The notes under the pieces were generated by a model, which was given only the letters and a program-made list of their open reading frames with translations, had not been told where the DNA came from and did not search any database. From Isoperla grammatica (lineage: Eukaryota > Arthropoda > Insecta > Plecoptera > Perlodidae), in assembly GCA_945910005.1 (NCBI GenBank), contig OX246739.1:37933598-37997597 (forward strand): a stretch of DNA of 64,000 bases, read 5' to 3'. Positions 36,301-51,300 of the stretch are shown here, piece by piece; within the stretch, counting starts at the first letter, position 1, and every line of letters starts with the position of its first letter. The position numbers and the translations under genes were made by a program.

Positions 36301-39300
36301 AAGCATATCTAGCCATTTGGCCTCTCCTATCACACATTGTATAATATATTGTCTTTTTCCTTAAATCAGTAACTCAGTAATTAAGTAAATCAGTTTTAGA
36401 AGTGAATAGGATAGACAATAAAGTAATAAAACCCTTAGATTTCCAAGACTGGGGATAGATCAGAATAATATAATGACAATTGACCACATCTTAATGCTTA
36501 GTGCTACTGAAACCCCGTGATAGACTGTGAGTACCTGATATTCTGTGTCCATAGCTTTAGTCATCTTGTTGTTTCCAGCAAGGATGTGATGATAGTCCTT
36601 CAAAGATTGACTCAGTTCAGAAATAACATGGTTCTGGCTTTCTAACTGGCTCCGCTGCATGGCAACCAACTGTTGGAGATGAAGCACCTCCTGATCTCGT
36701 TCTCGAGTCACCAACTACAACAGAACAGCGTCGCGCAACTTTGAAAGTATATATGAACAAAGAAGGTACATAATCGTGTAAATCCCAACTTATTACTGAA
36801 TAATGTTGTCGTGTGTAGCCAATTATAAATAGCTCGAGGATCCAAATAATTCCAATGCATATTAACCTGTAGGGTCTGTATGGTGATGTGATCCTTTAAC
36901 TGGTCTGTTAAACCGGCCGCTTCCAACTCTTGGAGTATTTTGTCAACGTTAGCTGTCGCCTCCTTCTCCATGCCATGCAACTGACTTATTTGCTGCTGGT
37001 AAACACCTTCTTGTACACGGAACTTTTTCAACGATTCATAAACTCGGCCGAGACCCTGTAATCATATTAGCACACAGTTCAATTTAGCACATTTTTGTTC
37101 ATAGTAGTGGATACAAATATTAAATTATAATATGTTGGGTTGATTTGGCATCAAAATGGAGCAACAGCATAATCATTCAATGTTTGAATTCAATTCTGTA
37201 AACTGAACATTCCTGACCATAGTGAATAAAAGTGAAATTCTTTCATGACTAGTCAATAGTCAGCCTAGGCCTACTTCTTGTATTTTAGGGCTGTTGGGAA
37301 TATAAAGTTCACGAGTGATACAATATATAGGTTAAAACTATGCATTAATTATTGAAAATAAAAAACAAGTACAGTACAACCTTGTTATTACGTCGCACGA
37401 TACAACGTCGTTCGCATTATCACGTCGTTTTGACAAAGTCCCAGCAAATTCCCATAAGAGATAATGTTATCTAGAACTTAATACAACGTCCCTTGATATA
37501 ACGTCGTATCCGACATTACGACGCAGCAGTCAAACGAGCGTTATAACGTCGTTTCATGATGCAAACATCCTTGTTAACATGGTTTTCCCGCCGAACACGA
37601 TCACGGAATTCGCAATTCCCAACTTGAAGTTGAGTCTACCCTTCGACGGCATTGTTCCCGCGACATCCTCCCCTCCTCCCCTACCCCGCCGCTGCCACAT
37701 TCCAGTCCCCCCCGCATCCCCCGCCCGCCACGCACTCCTCTTCCCGGCAGCTGCGGCCTCGCTCGCCGGCGTTTTATTTCAGCGACCTTAGGTAGATTTT
37801 TGTGCGTGGCTGTGTAGGTTTAACAACTCTGTCCCTCTTCTTTGTTAGGCAATGTCATTCATTGCTTGGGCTACTGTCAAACCAGAAACAATAGTGAAAT
37901 GCTTTCGCAAAGCTGGTTTCGTGAAAGAGCACGACTTTTTGACGGCGTTTGACGACGAGGCCGATGACAAGGCCTATGACGAGAGCGATGACGAGAGCCC
38001 GCCTAATGAGATCGCCCCGGGGGATTGGGAGAGGTTGGGAGGAGCCTGTACAATGGAAGAATTTTTCGAAATTGACAGCCACTTAGTGACAAGCGCGGTA
38101 CTGTCAGTTGATGATATAATCGAGGAAAATAAGACCATTGATGGCGCCGACCTCAGCGACGTAGACAGCGTTGTAGAAGCCCCAGAGCCCCCCCGAAGTT
38201 TCAAGAAGCTATGGCTGCCTACGAAACCGTTCTTAGTTATTTAGTGGCGCACGAAATAAGTGACGAGGTCCAAAAGCAGTTAGGTACTAAATATAAACGG
38301 GGCATTGTACGATGTGTATACAAAATCTAGTAAGTTCAGTTAAAGATAACAGACTTCTTCACGCGCTAAGAGCTTCAATTCAAGACACGTCATATTATCA
38401 TGATACATTATCTTTTGACATAATATATCTTTGACTACGACTATGTTTAGACCTTTAATAAATTTTATCTTTATTTGTTTATCAGTCGTTTTATTTTTGA
38501 CATTGCCCATTATTCCCTTAGCCCGTAACTCGCCAGGCGGTCAATGGTTGGGGGGGGGGGGGGGGAAGCTCGCGTGAGCCTGTGGCAGCAACATGTCACG
38601 TACAAACACCCACACCTCCTCCTTGATAATAGCGGTGACAGCCGACTCACAATAGCCCTGGCCAAATTAGAAGTGTGTAGGTCTATACCTAAGATAGGGG
38701 GCCATACAAACATCTACCCCCCTCCCCCCCCATAATGATGTGTAATTTTATTTTTTGATAATTTTGATCTGGTACAACGTCGCGCTTGACATAACGTCGA
38801 AAACCAATAGTCCCTTCAGCGACGTTATATCAAGGTTGTACTGCAGTTAAATTATGTTTTTAAAAGCCAAAAACCAATTTTACACACTTTTAGTTGTCAC
38901 ATTCACATAGGACTGACCTTTCTTAGGTCACATGGTTTGAAATGTATTTCACGCAGCAGTTTGCCAATGGTGTCTTTCATTTTCCACCTGTATTGTACAG
39001 ACTTGAGCATCTTTTCCAGCCTCATTATTTTCACGTGAAGTTTAGACTTTTCTTCGTAGCACGCGGTCACTCGATCCTTCCATGACTGAAGTTCCTCGTC
39101 GTCCATTTTGCTTGGCACGTCCTGATCACCACACAGATACAACAACACACAATTAGAACACAAAGTACAGCCATTCCATGCTACAGATGTGACCATTAGT
39201 ACAGTTGTTTGTGATTCGTATCAAACTCTGTTTTATTAATAGCCTAAATATTAAATAAGCATCATACAACTGATTAAAAAATTATTAGCTATAATTAAGT

Positions 39301-42300
39301 AGGCCTAACGGCACTGTAACTAACAAATAACACCTATTTGCTTGACACTGTTAATGGCTGACTCGAAAAAATACAAGGTGTTCAGCACATTACATAAAGT
39401 TAAAGATACCAAGATACCAATCCAGCTCTGTGAACTTACCAAAGACATGGCCTACTTTATATTTTATAAAATCATATTGATATACTACTAGAGCAGCTTC
39501 CAATTACTAATGTACTAGGCTCACTTTAAAAAAAGCATGAACAGCATTTTTCCAAAATACTGTACCATTAAGAGGGTGGTCACAGAACAGGTATAACACA
39601 CCAACAAAAATAGAATGTAACTGCAAAAGGCTCATCTTTAGAGCTTTTTATCAAAAAAAACATAGGGGTGTGCGAGTACTCGAATTGACAAGCTTTTTCA
39701 AGCTTTTTTTTAAGCTCGGTACCGAGCTGAGCTTCATTTTCGGCTCGATATTCTCGAGCCGAGCTGTCTTGGCCAAGGTCTAGGCCTAAAAATGTCAGTC
39801 GTCGCGCGGTTTTAATTATATACTTCTATAAACGCAGACTGAAGAATCCAAAAGGCAGAAACGAATATTTAGGTGTCTGCAAGTACGATGAAGTTAAAAA
39901 AAAAATCGGGGTTTTAGGCCCAACATAAACTTAAGAGAACGTATAGGCCTAGGCCAGTGTTGGGGCAGTTCTTTTTTTAAATGAACTTTCTAAAAGTTCA
40001 GTTCACAGCTCAAATAATGAACTTTAATAAAGTTCAAGTTCTTTTCAAAACCTAAAATTTTGAAAAGTTCAAGTTCGTCTAAAATATGAACTAAGTTCTT
40101 TTAAAAGTTCTTTTGTGAAAAAGTGTCACCACATTGTATTAACAGTCATGCGAATAATCGATTGCCTTGTATGGCTTAAATAGGAAGAAAAACATGCATG
40201 TTAAGGTAAGATATTGAATGCTGGCATTAGGTGTCTGATGTAGGGCTATAGGCGCCTACCATTGTAGAAATAAAAAACTTAAGAACTTCAAGGAAGGATA
40301 ATTGTATTGTTGTTTCAGTTTATATTATTACAGACATGTGAAAATAGCGATTAGTGTATCGATTAATTAGTGATAGTGATAGCGATTAGTGATAGTGTAT
40401 GTATATGTATGTACAAAAGTGCTGTTCTTCACTAAAACTACCAGGGCTAAGCCAGACAATCAGACGGTACCCACTCGGAAGATAACATTCATTGCTAAGC
40501 TGCTAATTTGTCCCCTTTGTTGGTCGAAGAATGTTAGTATTTCCAGACATATTTTTTCTCGAATTTTGCTTCAATAGACTCGAGTTGAAAACATTGCTAG
40601 GGGTTCCAACGATGGTGCGCTGCTCCAGTGCACCATCAATGCGATCAGTAACACCATATTTTAGGATAAAGTGAAACGGTATAGTAGAATTGTGACACAA
40701 ACACCCTATAACAACAAATCCATTAGTCAACCGAGAAATCTGTTCCTCTTGAGAATTTACACTGGCTCTAGAAATGTTTCAATCTTGCGTTTTGATTAGT
40801 GAATGGAGTTCCACGTAGAGTCGTTTCCTCCCGCCCAATTATTGTGTCGCATTACTTCTGGTATTTGGGCACTTGCACTTGCAGACCCACTTATCTCGAC
40901 CGAGTGATCTAACATCTTGTGGTGGGTAGAGTTCGAACGGCCAGACTTGAATGTAATTCTACTCCATGAATGGTGGCCGGTAGCTTTTTAAAATCAGCTG
41001 AAGGAGAACCGAAAACGATTCGCGTGTTCCTCGACGGCGCGTTGACAGATGCTCAATCATCGAACAGAATGAACTTTCAAAAGAACTTTCTAAAATTGAA
41101 AAGTTTGTTCTCAAAAAGAACTTTTGAAAGTTCAAGTTCACTCATTTGAAAAAAGAGTAAGTTCGTTGGAAAGTTCACAAAAAAAGAACGCGTTCTCGGG
41201 AACGCGTTCTTTTTAAAAGTTCTCGCCCCAACACTGGCCTAGGCCTATACTTTTCTGGATACCTGGCCTAGGCCTAGCTGGGCTTTCCCTAGGCCCCGAT
41301 CTCGTGAGAATAAAATGTTACATCTCTAGATACAGCACGATGTTTCGTTATTCTGCGAGTAGAAAAACAGATGCTTTCTGCTTTTCACAGTAAACAATAA
41401 ACATCTAGGCCCTAGCTCTAATTTTCACGAAAGTTCTAGGCCTAGCCAAACATTGTTCCGCTTTTTTGGAGGCAAACATTGAGTAATGGTAAGGACTGCA
41501 ACCGTCCAGTACAGTACAAAGAAACCCCAACTGTATTATAACGTTATTTATATCCGACATTGTGATATGGAATTTCGATCTTTTTGTAGGTTCAGTTGCA
41601 ATAAAATCAATATTTCACACGAAACTTAGTTTACTTTAGTATGTCCTAATATTCTACTGAAATACAAATGCATTTTAAAAAACAAGTCAAGAAGTGAAAA
41701 GTTGCTGTTACTGTATTCACTTATTTATATCCGACATTGTGATATGGAATTTCGATCTGTTTGTAGGTTCAGTTGCAATAAAATCAATATTTCACACGAA
41801 ATTTAGTTTACTTTAGTATGTCCTAATATTCTACTGAAATACAAATGCATTTTAAAAAACAAGTCGAGAAGTTGAAAAGTTGCTGTTACTGTATTCATAA
41901 TCATACACTCTCTAAGCTCCCTAATAACGCAACTACCATGCGATCTATGGTCGGTACTGTGAACTAAATGGCCACGCTAGTTCGGTAAAACAGTTCAACT
42001 AAACTGTTTTACCAACCTACCTCGCAACAATAACAGGGTTGTATAGGGTTACATTATGTAAACCTGTACTGTAATAATATAATTATGTAACTTACATATG
42101 TTATAAATAAACAAAGATGTACTTGATCTTAGACGTACCGAAATTTCGGTATACATACACTTCCTATCGCATTGCATCAACATAAAATGCAGCCGTAAAT
42201 TTACAATTAACGCTATTTCAAAAGCTCGGCTCGGCTCGAAAATCAAGCTTTTTTTCTCATACTTGGCTCGGCTAGGCTCGACTTAAAAGTCGTAGGCTCG

Positions 42301-45300
42301 CACACCCCTAAAAAATACAATACTATATGTCCATGAACATGTAGAAAATCTTCCGACCCTCGTCGCAATCTGTCGTAAAGGTTCTAATCTAACATGAATA
42401 TGAGATAATATTTCTTTGAAGATGTTCTGACGTTCCATGGCGTTCGTACAGAATAAAGTCGGACATCATAACATTTGCATTGGTAACACGTGTGTGCGCG
42501 GCAAACCATCCGATATTAAAGACCTTTTGAAATTGAGACCACGTCCACAGTCCACGTGACTAACCAAAACGGCTGATACATGCGGACCTTTTCTTCAGTA
42601 CTTGGGGTCACACGGACAGACGGCCTTGAAACCCTTTAAGTTGGTCCAACTTGGCAGTCGATATGTTAGACTTGAGATTTTCTTAGTCTGACGCTCCCCT
42701 CCTTCACTATGTGACACTCCTTATCCCCGTGACAACCATATCATATTTATTTATTTCATATTATATTATTTATAATCGATCATATTGTTTATGCTGGGCG
42801 GTGGTCACTAACTAGAGGGTGGAGCTTCATATTTACCTCGGCAGACGTGCTGGGCTTGGCCTCCTTGAGGGCGGCGATCTCTCGCTTCAACTCCTCCACC
42901 ATGTTGACGTACTGCGCGACGTGCATCTCCACCGACACGATGTTGCGCTGGATCTGCAACAGGTACCACAGGTGATTAAGGCGAGCGACACGTGGACGAT
43001 GCGCACGAGGAGAAAGACTACTCGTTAAAACCATGCAGGAATTCCATCATTTAGTCGTACGTTTTCACTTTCGTAGGCCAACCATCAGAAAACAGTTGTA
43101 AAATATCACGACTTTTTTTTATCTCAAAACTGTGAAATGTAGTTTTTAGTATTAGTGCTTACTAGGGATGTCAAACGATTAAATTATTATAATCGATAAT
43201 CGAATTCACTTTCAGCTCCATAATCGATTATTAATCGATTTTAATCGTTTTGTTAAATGTCGGTATAGTAGCAAGTTTCTTCCAAACTTCGGTCTGGTTT
43301 CGGTTAGTTTGAATTGCCCGCGCAAGCCACGAGTTCGCAATTCGACTTCTTTTCGACTATCGATATATTTTACGTCACGGAGTATTTTTGTTATGTTCTG
43401 TCCAAGATTTCGACGATAATTTCTGTCCAAGCTAGGCCTGAAGGGCTATAGTTATTCACTTCCCATTTTTTTTGAACCAATAAGTAATTAAGTATGCTGA
43501 ATATGCGTCGTAATATTATTATTTTCATGTGCAGCGTAATTAAAATTTACGTGATGTGAACTAAAAATCGTAGCGACTTTTCTAACCTTACTTCTCTTGT
43601 TATTTGTGAACAAACATAACAACTCGTATTTTTATAGATCGTAGGCGTCGAATGCTGGGTCTAGGGTAGGCGACTAGACACAGCTATTCAAAATATGACT
43701 GGAAATTCGGCTCAAATTATGACGCAAAGTTATGCTGTTGCTGTTCTTAGGCCTAGGCCTAGGCCTACTGTAAATGAAACTGAGCAATAGCGATGCTAGC
43801 GCTAGCGCTCGCACTCGAATAGGCGGCAGATCTTGAGAACTAAATTTAAAAAAGAGCGAAAATTTAAAATCGATTTTTTTTTTAAATCATCGATTAATCG
43901 TTTTCGATTAATAATCGATTAATCGAATCGATTTAATCGTAATCGTTGACATCCCTAGTGCTTACTGATGCAAATGGTTGGGTAAAAAAAAGTTTAAATA
44001 CACTGTTTTTTCATCACGTTCAGAAAAATAGTGTTTGTTTGGTTTTGTACCTGTTGTAATGAATTTTTAGTAGGGTGGTTGGCTGTATTTATAATCAGTA
44101 GGTAGAGCCTATACCTACCAGTGTTGTTCTACTGTAGGCCTATTTGATTTCAAAAGTTTAAAATAAGATCTAGATCTAGGAGACTTGGAGTTGAGATCAA
44201 AGTTGGATACACACTCCACAAACAAACTCTTTCTAAATTGGTATTTGTGTGTATTTCCTTAAATTACTAAGGAAATCATTATCACAGTCATACTGATTAT
44301 TATATAAAGTTAAATACATTCATCATTCAGTTTGTAGGGCTTACCAAACCACAGCGCTATGGTTTCTCAGATTTTCGATTTTGTGTTTCAATCTTGAGAT
44401 ACATATGATAAACGTAATAAAAAAAATGAAAATTTTCTGCGGTTTTTGACGTAGAGCTATCCTTTGCTCTTAACTGATTGGTAACTCGTTATGATTTTCT
44501 TCCATCCCTACTTGCATTTCAGTGCACAACACATACCAAACACTTGGCTTAAAGCTTAGCATGTAATATGTAATATATGTAAGTTTTGTACTGGATTCTT
44601 GATAAATCTAGACGTAATGAATACCATTAACACTAAGTACTAAGTAGAAGTACATAATATTAAGCAATGGCTTGTAATATACCTTGACCATACATTATGT
44701 GAAGGGTCCATGTTACACAATTAATACATACAAACATTAAAAAGAAAAGCCAATACAAATCAAATCAACCAATCACTAACCTTGGATTTGATCTTCTTGG
44801 CCCTGGTCGCGTACTTGAGTGTGTTGTACGTGTCCTCGTACGAGTGGGGTACCGGAGAGACGTTGGCGATCATGACCGTCTGGCAGTTGCCGCCTAGCGA
44901 GTCCTTGAGGATGCGGGTCAGCTTCGAGTCGCGGTAGGGAATGTGCTTGAGGCCGTCGGCCAGACCGTTGATGCAGTTACCGAGCGCCAGCAGCGACTTG
45001 TTGATGTTGGCGCCCTCCGTGAAGCGCATGCCCTTGAAACCTGTCGCCGAGCCGCGCTCCGAACCGGCCAGATCGATCATCGACAGTTTCACCTGCTTTA
45101 TCTGGCTGGTTAGCTTGTTTGTCATGCGAATGAATAACTGAAAACAGAAAAACACCGCCGAGTGGTTACCACATTAGTTTTTCATTGTGTAATCTCAACG
45201 CTTTCTGTACGCAAATATCTACCACTAGTCTCAGCATTTCACTATCAATCTCACTAAATCCAATGGTTGGTGTCTCAGCTTTGCTCCTAGTTTTAATTTT

Positions 45301-45317
45301 CCAGTAATAATAATAAC

Positions 45318-45352
<35 letters not shown>

Positions 45353-48300
45353 CGGTACTTGGTAATAACTAATAATAATAATACTGTAATATTTCTTTAT
45401 TCTCCATCGTTCTAATACATGCTAATGATACACGTATTCATCAGGTTGATTAATAAACATGCATTTTTAAGCGAGCGAAGCGAGCGTTTCCACTTGACTC
45501 TTATGGCACTTCGTTCTGTTTTTTTTTTTTTGTTTGTTTGTTTGTTTGTTTTTTTTTTGTTTTTTTTTGTTTTTATGTCTGTCGATAGCGGTCGAACGGA
45601 AAGTCCGATCAACTTGAAATTTGGACCATCCACAAGCCTTGATGTGGATTGAAGGTGTATAGTTTTGAGGCAAAATCGTTCGAAAAGTTACAAAGTTACA
45701 CCATAGTTACTGCAAAATATTTTTCTGAAACAAAATGGCGGCAAAATGTGAGATAGCCAGATTTTTCTACAGATTTTTCCGGTCACGAATATGTTAATGT
45801 AATGGCGATCTGATAAATATTGGCAAAGTTACACGAAAGTTACTCGAAAATATTTTTCTAAAACGCAGTAACGGCAAAATGTGAGGTGGCTATCTTATAG
45901 TAAATTTTTGTCCGGTCACGAATATACTAATGTAAACGCGATTCTAAACGTATTAGAGGCAGAAATTACATTTTTATTGCTGTCAATAAGTGTTAGTAAC
46001 GGTGGCGGACCGTGTTGAAAACATGACCACGAAAATTCTTAGCAACGCACATTGCACTGCATGCAACAATGTCGGAAAGTATAATAGCCATGGAAATAAG
46101 AACAATTTTTGCAATGCGCATTCTTGTATTGTTGTTAATTGTTGTTCGTATTAGCATTGAAAACTTTTCGCCAGAAAGTTCGTAGATATTGACGCGCTCG
46201 CTTATCAACGCGTCAAACAGAGCGTTTTCCTAGTATTTATAATCACTCCAAGGGGAAGGTTTTTAGGTAGGCAGTTTACACTGGCACAGTTATTGCCATG
46301 AAACCAGTCATACCAGCATCGGACTTATGTCACCACGTGATCTTTACTAGATCACTTGACTAAATACTAGGGATGTCAAACGATATGAAATTCCATATCG
46401 ATAATCGCAAAAAAAAATTTAAAAAATCGCGATATATCGTGATAATATCGCCATCAAAAAATATCGCGGCGATATTGCCTATTTAAATTAATATCGGGAA
46501 TATCGTCACGATAATAGGCCTATTATGGGCCTATATAGTCAATAGGTATGGGTACATTGAGTATTCATTACTTTTTTAAAGTTTGTCTTATCGTCATCGA
46601 CTTATTTTCGAGCGTAATGAAGCGCAAGAGTGGCTTGTGCGCTCCGAGCGTTGTTGGCGCTGGCTGATGAGTGGAAGGGGAGGGGGGGGGGGGGTTCAAT
46701 TCGTCCGAGCCGGCCGGTCTAGCAGCCGACCGGCCTCACCGCGATCACGCGTCGCGGCCAACGAAGCCGGCAACTGAGAACGACACAATACGGACGTGCT
46801 GGGGATAATGGGCCCGGTCAGACGGGCGGGCGCTGGCACGGTCGGCGGGTTGATGGGTTGGGTCGGGGGGGGGGGGGGAAGGTTAGGGTAGTGTCGTAAA
46901 GCGATCTTGCGCGGCTGTGTAAGCCCTTTGATGGCGGACCGCCCGAAGTATATTATTTACTGAAAGGTAAAGCTAAAGCTATGAGGGCGCTCGACGGGCA
47001 CACAAATTCAAATATAATATCAAGTCATTGCCGATTATCGGCATATCGCACAGAATTACATATCGTACGATTATCGCGATATGACCAGCCATATCGCGAT
47101 ATTATCGATAATCGATATTATCGATATTTATCGATATACGATTATCGTTGACATCCCTACTAAATACTCAACAAAGAGTTTTCTTTTTTTGTGCTGAGAT
47201 GGCTTGAGAGTTAGTAGGGCCTACCTGGAAGACTGCATGTGAGCGGGAGGATTCTGCATTGGCATCTGTTGGATGTTGCGTACGATTCTTATTTCCCGCA
47301 GTCAAGAGATTTAATAGCTCATCTGCATTCTTTATAGTCTGGAACAAAACAATCACATTCGGTTGACCTAGAAAATAAGCACTACAGTAGCTCTTTGGGC
47401 TATATCTTAACCTATCCACATCAATAACCGTATTGTTATATGTATGTATGACCACTGCTTCCTGAGCTGTATATCACCATAAGCACACCGCGCTTGCACC
47501 ATCTCAACTTCTGTAGCTGTAACAACAAGCATCCTATTTACACATCCGTTTGTGTTTTCAAACACTCGTAAGTAAAAGCTTCAAGGAAACTTGCTAGATT
47601 GCACTAGTGGTCAAAAAATGCAAATACAGAGAATATGAGCTTAGCCCAACTAATATCCCCCCCCCCCTCAAAAAAAATAAATCCCAAAGTTGGCATTAGG
47701 GCACTTTCAGTCTCACCAAAAATAAAATTGTTATAGCCTACATAAAATGCTTTTAAAAAAAGACATTGCTGTGCAGGACTCACAAAGACAATATAGCCTA
47801 CTAACCTTGACCGTCAAAGCCGTCACCACTACGCCGCAGTTGCCATCTTCCCTGATGTGCAGGGGCGGCTGGTTGGGTTTGAGAAGGTCGTGTACGTTCT
47901 CGTTGTACACCTCTAGATACGAGACCCACAGCTCGAAGGTGCGATCGTCTTGCAGGGTGGTTATCTGCGAGAATAACTCCACCACGGTGAGGTACGTGAT
48001 GCCGTGGCTGTCTTTGCTGCCGAGCATTGTGTACGTCTTGCCGGCGCCCGTCGCTCCATACACGAACACTGGAAGGAAAAATTACGATAAACATTTGTTA
48101 CAGGGGGGTGTTACTTTGTATTATTATTATTGTTATTTTGATTAATAATAATATTAATGATTATTAAGATTGATAAGATAAGGAGCTCAAAGATAAGGAA
48201 GGAACTTGGAGTGGAGAGTCTAAACTTTAAGCTGGGGAAAGAAAGATTGCGGTGGTTTGGCCACATGAAAAGAATACAGGAAGACAGGATCACGAAAATT

Positions 48301-51300
48301 GAGTTTGAGAAAGAAGCAGAGAAAAATAAAAGAAAGAGGGGAAGACCAAGACTGAGGTGGGAAGAAGTGATAGAAATGGCATGGAAAGAAGAAACGCAAC
48401 AATGGTGGGAAGATAGAAAAGTATGAACAGAATTTGTAGAAAGAGCACAGGAAGAAGAAAGTGAAGAGGAGGAGCCAGAGGAAGTTAACATGAGGGAAGC
48501 GTCAGGCATGGCCAGCCGACTTCGATGTACCTAGGGGCCAAAATATGATGGGATTAATTTCCTATCCCCTACCCGACTTCATTGTTGGACACAGGAAGCA
48601 GATATATATATAGGCCCTATATAAAAAAAAAAAGATTTATTTATATAGGCCTAAAAGATTTATTTATATAGGCCTATACACACCTATTCTGTATCACTAC
48701 TCTTTATTGCAACATTATTTTCTTGAACTTCGTTCTCTACAAGAATGACTTGCTCTTGCCGTTCTACCAACTCTCTCCACTTTTTCCTGTACTCCCATCA
48801 TCTCTCTCGATTGACAATAATAATTATTACATTATTAGCCTACTGTATATTTAATTGTATTTAAGCAAACAAAACAAATGGCATGGTTTAATTTATCATT
48901 GCACTTCCAGCTAACTTTGTTACATGTCACACGGTCAACATAGGCCTATTGCATTGTGGATCATAGGAGGGGTGTTTCAACTCTCAAATTCATCAGCTTT
49001 CAGACTTCAAAAGTAAGATGTTGGATCCTCCTATCCCACACACAATAACTCGTGCCAATAGCATGTACCAAAATAACTTTATAAACAAATAATATTTTTT
49101 ACTTAATCCTACCTGAGCAGTTGAATCCATCCAGCAAAGATGTAATGATGCCTTTAGTACTTCCTTCATATACTTCAACATTTGTGGAGGCTTGATCGAA
49201 AACTTGATCAAACACAAATTCCATTTCCTTGTGTGGTTTTTTCGTCAAATCCCTCCTAGTCTGTTTGACTCCATGAAAGAAGAAAGGCTGTGCTTCCTCT
49301 TGCGGATCGAAGACCAACATCTTCTCGTCCACAGCCTTCACAATGCATCTGCAATGCAATTAATATTTCATTAATCACTGGGCACGTGAATACATTCCAC
49401 AGTCTGCAATGCGCTGGGTGAATTGTTAGACGGTTAACATCAAGGTCTACTTGATCTCCGCCTAGCGGAGGCTCGTCGAACTAGCAAGTTAGGTCGTCGT
49501 AAGGGAACTAAAATCGCCATTTTGTATCCCACTAAAAAAACTGTTATAATAATAAAATATCCTTTGTGGATCATGTAATACAATACTTAAAACACCTACA
49601 AGAGAAATTTTGATAGAATATAATGATTGAAGATTATAAAATATGATGAATTTTCCTTTTTAGGAGGTAATTCTATTTGACCTATCACTTCATGTGTTTT
49701 CTTTCACATTTCTTCCATTTGAATAACATGTGATTTTTAACATTGTGGAACGGACTGCGACGACCTAACTTGGGAGTTCGACGAGCCTCCGCTAGGCGGA
49801 GATCAAGTAGACCTTGGTTAACATAGGCCTTTTGTATTGTAGCTGTGTGATTAATGCAGAATACAGCACTGGATCCTGAAAGTTGCAGCAAGTTCAAAAT
49901 ATCTTCATGTTATTGCTAAGAAAAAAGTGTTAATTGTTCATTTATTAAATAATATAGACATGTGACAATAAAGTTTATTGCATGATGCACTAGGCCTAAA
50001 TGTTTTTATTTGTAAAGGTCGGTTTACACACTTCTTTAAGATTTCAGGTTTTATTTTCCTAACTGCTTTACCTAGGATCGCTACCATTGACCGGATTAAT
50101 AAATCGGCGCCTCTCATTGGCTCCACTAAGAATTTTAGGTTTAAGGGCTAATGTTGCTATGGTTTCCTCAACTCTTGAATCCTAGGAAAGTGTGTAAACG
50201 CCATAATGCGTAACGTGAATAACACTGGCTTCATTTGATTTTGTTAAACCTTAAATCTTAAATAAGTGTGTAAACCGACAACAAAAAGTTTTACTTTGTT
50301 AGGTAGGGTTGAAAAGTTTGCACCACTTGCAAAAGTGCATTTGTCTGCATTGTTTGTTGCACTGTCATCTAGTATGGGCTTACACTGGTTCCCAACTAAC
50401 TCCACGATAATAAGCAGGGCAAAGTAACGATTCTTGTTGCTTCATGCACAAAGATTTGCCGACGCAAACTTACCGTTCATTAAAAATGGCAGACTTGCTG
50501 GTGCAGATAAATTTGCGGAAATCCGGATGAATTTTTAGCTATTTGCGGGATAGTCGATTAATTACACTGCAAATTTATGGAGCTCCCGCACATATTTGCG
50601 CCGGAAAATCCTTTTTGTGCATCCGGTTTAATAAATTTGCGGATGCAAGTAGCTTTGTGCATGAGGCTGTAAGTCTATAGGCACCGTGTTTGGCCACTGA
50701 GCGCGCTAGTGAGATCGATTGAAGCGCTCATGTGTCAGACTGGCGCACCTCGGTTATGAAAACATTGCACCGTATAGCAATGGAAAACCACGCGGGAGGT
50801 ACGAAGTGTATCGTCATTAAATACGGATTTAATCAAATAAATCCAGGCTACGAGGCAAAGCAATCTTTTATTGAAGGGCAAGGATTCTTTAAATTTGACC
50901 ATGTTTTTGATTTAACGGAAACTCGAGATGGTGTGGTTAATTTTACAACGTCGAAAGTGGTCAGGCAGACGTCAGTGAGTTTGACGCCCTATGATGTTAA
51001 AATTGAAGTAACTATTGTATATTTTATTTTATGTGTGGTGGTTCTTACCTAGTAGGACTCTTTTAAGTACGCAATTGAAAGTTAGGTATACTGAAAGAAA
51101 AATCATTGTTGCATTCTGTGGACAGAACGGGCCCAGCATAGGCCAAGCTTTGCTAGCATATGGGTAGGCCTAGGCTAGGCTCGTAAACTTGTAAAAGTGA
51201 ACGCTTACCGATGTATTTTGGTACCGATTTGTGCAGCCAACAATACAACAACCCTTTTTGCCACTTCTTGCTGTCCCTTCAGCCATAACTAATAATGTAT

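Larger units (their letters stand above)
34762..36334. mobile_element. Palindromic Penelope-like element (PLE C), host of a hAT nest
   Basis: Inverted arms share GGTAAAATTGATAGGGAACC and CAACAGCTTACCTGGTTGG (left) with their mirrors on the right. The flanks carry the exact 15-bp duplication CATTGTATAATATAT (34747-34761 and 36335-36349). The arms meet at CGTCGAAACCGTTTCGACG (about 36177-36195), so only the terminal sequence is present and no coding part remains. The left arm was later hit by the hAT at 34842. It lies in KIF18 intron 9. Confidence 0.8.
39663..42310. mobile_element. hAT element TAGGGGTGTGCGAG
   Basis: The inverted ends TAGGGGTGTGCGAG / CTCGCACACCCCTA, with GAGCTCGG-type palindromes next to them. 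The flanks are A-rich (AAAAAACA / AAAAATAC), so the duplication is not decisive. It contains the nested hAT at 39955 and the tandem duplication at 41544. It lies in KIF18 intron 6. Confidence 0.75.

Noticed and set aside
40915..40950. GAGTTCGAACGGCC resembling a tRNA T-loop
   Set aside because: No acceptor stem, D arm or anticodon arm can be folded around it, and it lies inside a hAT element.
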